From Opitutia bacterium (GTDB taxonomy: Bacteria > Verrucomicrobiota > Verrucomicrobiia > Opitutales > Opitutaceae): 5,241 bases of DNA. How positions within the stretch are numbered: position 1 is the first letter of the stretch; each line of letters starts with the position of its first letter. The notes beneath the pieces were generated by a model. It did not search any database and was not told the DNA's origin. It worked only from the letters and a program-made list of their open reading frames with translations. A program made the position numbers and the translations under genes. The DNA lies in NCBI GenBank assembly GCA_003157575.1, contig PMKA01000052.1:1-5241 (forward strand), read 5' to 3'. Shown piece after piece: positions 1 through 5,241 of the stretch.

Positions 1-1
1 G

Positions 2-397
2 CTGGCGCCGTTGTTCGCCGCGGCGCTGGCCACACACAGCAGCGGGGACGCTTTCCGCGTCGGCCTGGCGGCGAGCTTCGGCGCGGGGGCCAGCATGGGC
101 TTTGCCGAGGCGCTGTCGGACGACGGGGCGCTGAGCGGGCGCGGGCATCCCTGGCTGCGCGGCGGAGTCTGCGGGCTGATGACGACGCTGGGCGGGATCG
201 GGCACACGCTGCCCTATCTGATTTCGGATTTCCGCCTGGCCACGGGCGTGGCGGGGGCGGTCGTGGCCGTGGAGCTTGTGGTTATCTCATGGATACGTAA
301 TCACTACATGGACACGCGGTTCCTCTCCGCGGCGTTCCAGGTCATCCTGGGCGGGCTGCTGGTCTTCATCGCCGGAATCGTGATCGGGTCCGCATGA
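2..397 (+). CDS. VIT1/CCC1-family membrane transporter, C-terminal part (partial at left edge)
   Basis: The open frame runs from the first bases of the window without an upstream stop, so the true start lies outside. A TTG at 11 is only an internal codon. About 131 C-terminal residues are visible, ending in a TGA at 395-397. They hold at least three hydrophobic stretches: the Gly/Ala-rich segment with [16 protein letters not shown], a middle segment around the [12 protein letters not shown] run, and a final segment ending in [10 protein letters not shown]. The [15 protein letters not shown]...RG stretch followed by [17 protein letters not shown] resembles the VIT/CCC1 iron (manganese) transporter family, including the VIT half of MbfA-type proteins that carry an N-terminal ferritin-like domain. 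Whether that domain is present cannot be seen. The likely role is movement of Fe2+ or Mn2+ across the inner membrane. The gene converges on the RND operon and is probably unrelated to it. The family call rests on remembered motifs, not on a search. Confidence 0.75.
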   Translation: MAPLFAAALATHSSGDAFRVGLAASFGAGASMGFAEALSDDGALSGRGHPWLRGGVCGLMTTLGGIGHTLPYLISDFRLATGVAGAVVAVELVVISWIRNHYMDTRFLSAAFQVILGGLLVFIAGIVIGSA

Positions 398-457
398 GTC
401 GACGAAGTCGTGAGCATGGGAAAACGTCTCGAGCCGGACGGGCCGGAGCCGGCAGGA

Positions 458-477
458 TGACGCCCGCCCGGGCGTCA
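458..477. terminator. GC-rich hairpin between convergent genes, candidate terminator
   Basis: TGACGCCCG and CGGGCGTCA form a perfect inverted repeat, giving an 8-bp stem with a GCCC tetraloop. It lies 60 bp past the stop of the plus-strand VIT gene and includes the TGA stop of the minus-strand RND gene at 475-477. A second, smaller GCCGG/CCGGC repeat lies close by at 434-453. No T-tract follows on either strand, so this is not a classical intrinsic terminator. It could act as a bidirectional factor-assisted terminator or as a 3'-end stabiliser of the RND message. Confidence 0.45.
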
Positions 478-2820
478 CTCCGGAGCGGGCGGCTCCCGCC
501 GGCCACGGTGCCGGTAGAGCCAGCGGGCCATTGCGGGAAGCAGCAGGAGGGCGCCGATCATGTTCACCAGAAACATGAAGGTGAGCAGGAGCCCCATGTC
601 GGCCTGAAACTTGAGCTCGGAGAAATACCATAGGCTCACACCGATGGCCAGCGTGAGGCCGGTGAAGAGGATGGAGCTTCCGGTTTCCTTGAATGCCACG
701 AACATGGCATCCTCGAAATACTCGCCCTCCTTGAGGGCCTTCTGCAGCCGCGCGAAGAGATAGATGCCGTAATCCACGCCGATGCCGACACCCAGCGCGA
801 CGACCGGCAGGGTCGACGTCTTGAGGCCGATGTTGAGGAAAACCATCAGCGCATAGCCGAGATAGCTGACGACGGCCAGCGGCGCCACGATGCACAGGGT
901 GGCGCGAAGGGAGCGGAATGCGAGCAGGCAGAGCACGATGACCGAGCCGAACACATAGATGACGATCGGGAACTGCGCCGCCTGCACCACCTCGTTGGTT
1001 GCGGCCATGACGCCGGCGCCCCCGCTTGCGAGCAGGAATTTCGCCTTCGGGGAGGGATGCGCCGCGGCGAACGCCTTCACGGCATCCGTGACGCGGGTCA
1101 GCGTTTCCGCCTTGTGGTCCGTCAGGAAGATCATGACCGGCATGACGCTGGCGTCCGCGTTCAGCAGGCCGGTGGCGGTGTCGATGGGCGTCACGGCCTG
1201 CGCCATCGCCTGCTGGTTGCGGGGGAGGATGCGCCATTTCAGCGAGCCCTCGTTCCAGCCGGAGTTGACGATCTTCGCGACCGACGAAAGGGAGATGATG
1301 TTTTGCACGCCCTGTACGGCGCGCATGTGCATCTCAAACTGGTCCATGAGCGTGACGACATCGTGGTCGACACAGCCGTTCGGCGCCGATTCGACGATGA
1401 CGGACAGGATGTCCACGCCGATGCTGAACTTGGTTGTGATGATCCGCGTGTCCTGGTTGTAGCGCGAATCCTGGCGCAATTCCGGCACGCCTGCATACAG
1501 GTCGCCGATCTTGACCTCCCGTGACTTCTGCCAGCCCCAGAAGCCGAGGGAGAAACTGACGATGATGACGACGAGCGACGGCCCCGGCTTCATCTCCGCG
1601 GAGATCCTCTCCCAGATCCGGTTGGTGCCGGCCTGCCGCCTGGCGACCCATTCGCCGTATGCACGCGGCAGCCTCAGCGAGGAGAGGATGATCGGCAGGA
1701 GAAACAAATTGGTGAGGATGATGACGCAGACGCCCAGGCTCGCCGAGATCGCGAGCTCCCGGATGGACTGGATCTTGATCACCAGGATGGTCAGGAAGCC
1801 GAACGTGTCCGCGATCAGGGCCACGCCGCCCGGAACAAGCAGCTGCCGGAAGGCGCTCTTGGCCGCGTCGAGGCTGTTGTCGCAGCCCGAAAAGACCGCC
1901 GAGCGGAAGGCGCGCATCATCTGCACGCCGTGGCTGACGCCGATGGCGAAGATGAGGAAGGGGACGAGGATTGACAGCGGGTCGACGCCGTAGCCGAGGG
2001 CCGTCAGCAGGCCGAGCTGCCAGATCACCGCGATGAACGAGGACAACACCGGCGCCCCGGAGATTTTCCAGCGGCCGGCATAGTACCAGACCAGGAGCGC
2101 GGTGATGACGATGGACAGGCCGAACAACGTGAGCACTCCGCGCGCGCCGTCGCCGACGGCCCCCATCACCTTTGCGAAACCGATGATGTGCACGCGCACG
2201 TTGCCCGCGCTTTCGCGTTCCACACGGGTGCGAATCGCCTCCAGTTCCCTGGCGACGCGAAGGTAATCGAGCTTCTTTCCGGTCGTGGGGTCGACCTCCA
2301 TGAGCTGGGCGCTGACGATCGCACCGGTAAAATCGTTGGCCACAAGCTGTCCGATCTTGCCGGACTTGATCACATTCAGGCGCACGCGCGAGAGCCCCTC
2401 GGGCGTCGGCTGAAAATCGGACGGGATGACGTTGCCCCCGGAAAAGCCGTCCTCAACGACCTCGGTATAGCGGACATTCGGAGTGAACAGGGACTGGATC
2501 TGGGCGCGGTCGACGCCGGGCAGGGAGAAGACCTCGTCCGTCGCCTCCTTCAGCAGGGTGAAGAACTCGGGCGTGAAGATGTCGCCCTTTTGCGCCATCA
2601 GCGCCACGATCACGCGGTTGGCCCCACCGAATTCGCTCTGATATTTCGTGAAGGTCCGGATGTAGGGGTGATCGAGGGGCAGGCCCTTGTTGTAGCTTGC
2701 GTCCACACGCAGGTGGGCGGCGTACCAGCCCATGATGATGGTGAGCGCGCCGAAGATGAACACCAAGATCGCCCGGTGGCCAAACACCCAGGTGGTGAAA
2801 CGGTCGAGTGTCGCTTTCAT
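475..2820 (-). CDS. RND-superfamily exporter (MMPL/HAE3-like, COG1033 type)
   Basis: This 781-residue inner-membrane protein has the two-fold RND layout. TM1 is at about 16-33, followed by a periplasmic loop to about 225. TM2-TM6 lie at about 228-380 and TM7 at about 413-430. A second periplasmic loop covers about 431-615, and TM8-TM12 lie at about 616-763. It ends in an Arg-rich cytoplasmic tail. TM10 carries GVGIGVDYGIYLF with D683-Y684, the proton-relay signature of MMPL-type pumps. The matching TM4 segment reads FAIGVSHGVQ, with S296-H297 in the equivalent place. The length suits HAE3/MMPL members and is shorter than tripartite AcrB-type pumps (about 1,040 residues). The frame is open 19 codons further upstream, inside the YCF48 gene, but I chose the ATG at 2818-2820 because MKATLDRFTTWVF gives the usual short N-terminus before TM1. 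That start sits one base after the upstream TGA. It is the last gene of the three-gene minus-strand unit. Proton-driven export of a hydrophobic substrate is inferred from the family. Confidence 0.9.
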   Translation of the reverse strand: MKATLDRFTTWVFGHRAILVFIFGALTIIMGWYAAHLRVDASYNKGLPLDHPYIRTFTKYQSEFGGANRVIVALMAQKGDIFTPEFFTLLKEATDEVFSLPGVDRAQIQSLFTPNVRYTEVVEDGFSGGNVIPSDFQPTPEGLSRVRLNVIKSGKIGQLVANDFTGAIVSAQLMEVDPTTGKKLDYLRVARELEAIRTRVERESAGNVRVHIIGFAKVMGAVGDGARGVLTLFGLSIVITALLVWYYAGRWKISGAPVLSSFIAVIWQLGLLTALGYGVDPLSILVPFLIFAIGVSHGVQMMRAFRSAVFSGCDNSLDAAKSAFRQLLVPGGVALIADTFGFLTILVIKIQSIRELAISASLGVCVIILTNLFLLPIILSSLRLPRAYGEWVARRQAGTNRIWERISAEMKPGPSLVVIIVSFSLGFWGWQKSREVKIGDLYAGVPELRQDSRYNQDTRIITTKFSIGVDILSVIVESAPNGCVDHDVVTLMDQFEMHMRAVQGVQNIISLSSVAKIVNSGWNEGSLKWRILPRNQQAMAQAVTPIDTATGLLNADASVMPVMIFLTDHKAETLTRVTDAVKAFAAAHPSPKAKFLLASGGAGVMAATNEVVQAAQFPIVIYVFGSVIVLCLLAFRSLRATLCIVAPLAVVSYLGYALMVFLNIGLKTSTLPVVALGVGIGVDYGIYLFARLQKALKEGEYFEDAMFVAFKETGSSILFTGLTLAIGVSLWYFSELKFQADMGLLLTFMFLVNMIGALLLLPAMARWLYRHRGRREPPAPE

Positions 2821-2824
2821 CTCA
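2818..2824 (-). promoter_or_regulatory. TGA-G-ATG stop/start junction (translational coupling)
   Basis: Read on the minus strand, the YCF48-like gene ends in TGA (2824-2822), one base follows, and the RND gene starts with ATG (2820-2818). The bases upstream are C-rich (CCGCCTCCAGACACCC) and hold no convincing Shine-Dalgarno sequence. Start of RND translation by ribosomes finishing the upstream gene is therefore likely. That would tie the amounts of the two proteins together. Confidence 0.6.
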
Positions 2825-3787
2825 GGGTGTCTGGAGGCGGGTGACGCCCTCTTCGCCGAAGGCCAGCGGCGTGCCATCGGGCGCTTCGACGAGCTCGGCC
2901 ACGGCGGTCGTCATTCCGGGGGACCAGGGCGTGAAACTGCGGCCGTCATCGCGGCTCACGGCGAACAGCCGGGCCTGACCGGCGACAACGATCGTCCCGT
3001 CCTTCAGCCGGACGGCCGTCGCAAGAAGCCCGCGCTGTTCGGTGGGGACCAGCTGCCAGGTCCCGCCGTCGTCCTCCGACCGGTAGATGCGTCCGCGAAG
3101 GCCGTGCGCCAGAAGCGTTTTTGGCCCGAGGGGAAGGATGCCGTAAAATGAACCGTCGTAGGACGAGCGGATGGACACCCATGTGACGCCGCGGTCGGTG
3201 GACCTCAGGAGGGTTCCGTGTTCGCCCGCGAGATACAGGGTGCCGGTGGGGCCGGCGGTGATCCGGTTCAGAAAGTAATCCTCGTCGATGATGTGGAGGG
3301 CAGTCCAGGTGCGCCCTCCGTCGGTCGTGGCCAGGAACTGTCCGTAGGCGCCCGCGACGAACCCGGTCTGGGCGTCCAGAAAACAAACATCGAGGAACGA
3401 CACCTGAAGATCGGCGCCCTGGTACTGGGATGTCCAGGTGACACCGCCGTCCTCCGAGTGCAGGATCGTCGCGTCGTGCCCCACTGCCCAGCCGTGCTGC
3501 GCATCCGGGAAATGCACGCCGGTGAGTGTCGCCAGGGTCGGCACCTGCGCGAGCTGCCAGGTCTTTCCGCTGTCGGTGGAGCGGATAATATGGCCGCCGG
3601 CGCCGACCGCAACGATCATGTTGCCGAAGACCTGGGCGTCGAGCAACAGGGTGCGCGTCGCAAGGAGGACCGTCGGATCGGCCGCCGGGCAGGTGGCGGC
3701 GCCAAGCGTCGCCGCGATCAGGCCGACCAGCAGACGCGACAGGAGTTTACGGGAGGAAGACGCACCTCGAACAAAAGATAGACTCAT
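2822..3787 (-). CDS. YCF48-like exported beta-propeller protein (BNR/Asp-box repeats)
   Basis: This 321-residue protein starts with a Sec-type signal peptide: basic RK at 13-14, a hydrophobic run at about 18-32, and likely cleavage near the Ala residues at 35-36. The rest holds six Asp-box motifs at even spacing: STDSGKTW (70-77), SEDGGVTW (111-118), TTDGGRTW (154-161), STDRGVTW (196-203), SEDDGGTW (237-244) and a degenerate SRDDGRSF (278-285). This indicates a six- or seven-bladed propeller like Ycf48/HCF136. In phototrophs that family helps photosystem II assembly. Here the RND and DUF1329 neighbours suggest a periplasmic scaffold or adaptor for the exporter (inference). The start is well bounded: an in-frame TGA at 3794-3796 lies three codons before the ATG at 3785-3787. 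No clear Shine-Dalgarno sequence precedes it. No sialidase catalytic residues are evident, so an enzyme is unlikely. The Cys at 33 does not sit in a good lipobox. Confidence 0.88.
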   Translation of the reverse strand: MSLSFVRGASSSRKLLSRLLVGLIAATLGAATCPAADPTVLLATRTLLLDAQVFGNMIVAVGAGGHIIRSTDSGKTWQLAQVPTLATLTGVHFPDAQHGWAVGHDATILHSEDGGVTWTSQYQGADLQVSFLDVCFLDAQTGFVAGAYGQFLATTDGGRTWTALHIIDEDYFLNRITAGPTGTLYLAGEHGTLLRSTDRGVTWVSIRSSYDGSFYGILPLGPKTLLAHGLRGRIYRSEDDGGTWQLVPTEQRGLLATAVRLKDGTIVVAGQARLFAVSRDDGRSFTPWSPGMTTAVAELVEAPDGTPLAFGEEGVTRLQTP

Positions 3788-3813
3788 GAGCCGTCAGTCT
3801 GTGGGGAAAAGGG

Positions 3814-3845
3814 GCCGGCGCCGGACGGGTGTGCGGGGCGCCGGC
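3814..3845 (-). repeat. Perfect 9-bp inverted repeat in the DUF1329-YCF48 intergenic region
   Basis: GCCGGCGCC (3814-3822) and GGCGCCGGC (3837-3845) are exact reverse complements around a 14-nt loop. Together they fill much of the 67-nt gap between DUF1329 and the YCF48-like gene. On the transcribed minus strand the stem is followed by CCCCTTTTCCCC, which has only four T residues. It could be a partial terminator or attenuator that lowers expression of the downstream genes, or a stem that sets differential mRNA stability. I see no convincing -10/-35 promoter in the same gap. Confidence 0.55.
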
Positions 3846-3854
3846 TGGAAACGT

Positions 3855-5231
3855 CTAGCGGAGGCCTTTGCGGCGAAGGTTGTCGGGATTGTCGTAATCG
3901 GATACCGTGCGCTTGATCGAAAAATCGTAGGGGGGGCCTTCGTTTGTCAGGCAAAACGCGAGATAACGGCCGGCCACGAGGTCGGTGTGGACCTCGAGCG
4001 TGCTCCAGAGGGCCGGCACCTCGTAGTAGTTGATGCAATGCGCCTCCGAGACCCGCCAGAGCTGGCCGTGGGAGTCATACTGGTCGACGGCCAGCACCTG
4101 CCAGGAATCCTCGTCGATGTAGAAGGTGCGGCGCGGGTAGATGTGGCTTGTGCCCGGCTTGAGTTTCGCCTCGACGACCCATACGCGGTGCAATTCATAA
4201 CGGGTGAGATCCTGGTTGATGTGCAGCGGCTTGAGGATGTCGGAGTATTTCAGCTTGTCCGAGTGCAGCTTGTAGGAGTTGTAGGGAACGATCATCTCCT
4301 TCTTGCCAACGAGCTCCCAGGTATAGCGGTCGAGGGCGCCGTTGAACATGTCGAGCTGGTCGCTCGTGCGCATGCCGTCGGACGCGGTGCCGGGATTGTC
4401 ATAGGCGATGTTGGGCGCGCGGCGCACGCGGCGCTGGCCGGGGTTATAGACCCAGGCATTCCGCGGCTCCTTGACTTGGTCGATGGTCTCGCGGACCAGA
4501 AGGATGGAGCCGGCGAGCCGCGGTGGGGATTTCACCTCCTGCTTGAAGTAGAACACGGTGTTGCCGAGTTTCTCCGGGGTCATGCCCTCGAGGTAGTAGT
4601 TGAAGAGGAATTCCTCATCGAAATTGACGAGCGTATAGTTGCCGCCGCGCGTGGGGGCGGCTTGCGCGACCTGCCGCTCGGCAATGGTGCCGCGGAAACG
4701 AAGCAGATGATTCCACATGGCCTCCATGCCGTTCTGCGGGAGGGGGAAGGGAATGCCGCCGATCGCTCCCTCCACGGCGGCCCCGTCGCGCACCAGATTG
4801 GCATGGGTAGCGTTGACCTTGGTGGCGTCGTAGACACGCGCCGGCACCGAGGCCGTGCGATGGCTGGGATACACCGGAAGCTTGTAGTCGGCATAAGCCT
4901 TGAGGAGGGCGATGGCGCCCGCCGTGAGCTTGTCGCGGTACTGATCGAGATTGGCCGCCGTGATGGTGTAGAGCGGCGCCTCGCCGGCAAACGGATCGGG
5001 ATGGTGCATGCCGGGAGTGTAGCCTGCCGGCGCCTGGGTGATGCCGCCCGTCCAAGCGGGGATCGTGCCGGCGGCGTTGCCGGCGCGCTCGGCGCCTAGG
5101 GGGGTGAGGTCCTGGCCGAGGCGCGCCGCCTGGTCGGCGCTGACGGCGCCAAAGGCGGAGACGGCCGACGCAAGAACAGCTGCAAGGATGGATTGCGGAA
5201 TGCGCATGGAAAGGAAGGGATGAGATTTCAT
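3855..5231 (-). CDS. DUF1329-family exported protein
   Basis: This 458-residue protein matches the usual length of DUF1329 (about 450-475). A signal peptide covers about residues 1-32, with a hydrophobic run SILAAVLASAVSAF and likely cleavage after AVSA, before DQAARLG. Family landmarks follow in order: LTPLGAERAGNAAGTIPAWTGG (about 42-63), a DPF element (79-81), GGIPFPLPQNGMEAMWNHLLR (about 158-178), AWVYNPGQRRVRRAP (about 259-273), and SDGMRTSDQLDMFNGALDRY (284-303). The C-terminus DNPDNLRRKGLR is also typical. The family has no established biochemical activity. A lipid or hydrophobe carrier role in the periplasm or at the outer membrane is an inference from its RND and DUF1302 partners. 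The first ATG (5229-5231) is used here. The alternative at 5205-5207 (MRIPQ) also leaves a good signal peptide, but is preceded by pyrimidine-rich sequence and no ribosome binding site. Only 10 bases lie upstream in the window, so the choice is not settled. It is the first visible gene of the operon. Confidence 0.9.
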   Translation of the reverse strand: MKSHPFLSMRIPQSILAAVLASAVSAFGAVSADQAARLGQDLTPLGAERAGNAAGTIPAWTGGITQAPAGYTPGMHHPDPFAGEAPLYTITAANLDQYRDKLTAGAIALLKAYADYKLPVYPSHRTASVPARVYDATKVNATHANLVRDGAAVEGAIGGIPFPLPQNGMEAMWNHLLRFRGTIAERQVAQAAPTRGGNYTLVNFDEEFLFNYYLEGMTPEKLGNTVFYFKQEVKSPPRLAGSILLVRETIDQVKEPRNAWVYNPGQRRVRRAPNIAYDNPGTASDGMRTSDQLDMFNGALDRYTWELVGKKEMIVPYNSYKLHSDKLKYSDILKPLHINQDLTRYELHRVWVVEAKLKPGTSHIYPRRTFYIDEDSWQVLAVDQYDSHGQLWRVSEAHCINYYEVPALWSTLEVHTDLVAGRYLAFCLTNEGPPYDFSIKRTVSDYDNPDNLRRKGLR

Positions 5232-5241
5232 GAGCTTGGAT

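Larger units (their letters stand above)
475..5231 (-). other. Putative operon: DUF1329 - YCF48-like - RND exporter
   Basis: Three same-strand genes with gaps of 67 nt and 1 nt, two with signal peptides and one an inner-membrane pump, make a single envelope transport unit likely. The order runs from secreted substrate-handling candidate to propeller to pump. The unit probably begins beyond the right edge, since no promoter is visible in the 10 bases before DUF1329. In related clusters known to me a DUF1302 gene usually lies next to DUF1329. That gene is not in this window. Confidence 0.75.

Noticed and set aside
394..633. 79-codon plus-strand frame whose ATG overlaps the VIT stop (ATGA)
   Set aside because: The overlap looks like an operon junction, but most of the frame is antisense to the conserved RND C-terminus and the product is low-complexity with no recognisable features.
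287..1237. 316-codon minus-strand open frame
   Set aside because: It overlaps the RND gene in another frame on the same strand and runs into the VIT gene. Its product is rich in Arg, His, Gly and Pro with no membrane segments or motifs, as expected of a shadow frame.
2188..2844. 218-codon plus-strand frame
   Set aside because: It is antisense to the first periplasmic loop and TM1 of the RND protein, with charged, motif-free translation.
2821..2877. N-terminal extension of the RND gene by 19 codons (start at 2877)
   Set aside because: It would overlap the end of the YCF48-like gene and adds a polar Arg-rich stretch. The internal ATG at 2820 gives the expected N-terminus and a tight stop/start junction.
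2822..3787. Sialidase (BNR repeat) enzyme
   Set aside because: Asp-boxes alone do not make a sialidase. No evident catalytic Arg triad or Tyr/Glu arrangement was seen, and the size and repeat spacing suit YCF48.
3438..5099. 553-codon open frame on the plus strand opposite DUF1329 and the YCF48-like gene
   Set aside because: It is antisense to two genes with clear family motifs and signal peptides. Its translation lacks coherent domains, and long antisense open frames are common in GC-rich genes.

Overview
The window comes from a GC-rich (about 60-65% by eye) Gram-negative bacterium. Two products carry Sec signal peptides and one is a large inner-membrane RND pump with big periplasmic loops. 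The family content is typical of Proteobacteria (beta/gamma), but there is no rRNA or other marker gene, so the lineage is a guess. I see no tRNA, rRNA, CRISPR array, insertion sequence or phage gene. The window is almost fully coding.

Layout, left to right. (1) Positions 2-397, plus strand: the C-terminal end of a VIT1/CCC1-type membrane protein (putative iron/manganese transport), cut by the left edge. (2) Positions 398-474: a short convergent intergenic region. A strong GC hairpin at 458-477 covers the stop codon of the next gene and may terminate transcription. (3) Positions 475-5231, minus strand: three genes in one direction, read in the order DUF1329 protein (5231-3855), YCF48-like beta-propeller (3787-2822) and MMPL/HAE3-type RND exporter (2820-475). 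The first two are separated by 67 nt holding a perfect 9-bp inverted repeat. The last two are joined by a TGA-G-ATG junction, which suggests translational coupling.

The three minus-strand genes form a recognisable envelope module. The RND protein would be the proton-driven inner-membrane engine. The YCF48-like propeller is an exported periplasmic protein that could act as an adaptor or assembly factor. The DUF1329 protein is exported and may bind or pass on a hydrophobic substrate near the outer membrane. In many Proteobacteria these families occur with a DUF1302 protein (a probable outer-membrane partner). If it is present here, it should lie just beyond the right edge, upstream of DUF1329. 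The substrate cannot be read from this sequence. Hydrophobic or lipid-like compounds are a family-based inference.

This module is the most interesting content of the window: conserved, co-transcribed and functionally poorly defined, though not new as a gene combination.
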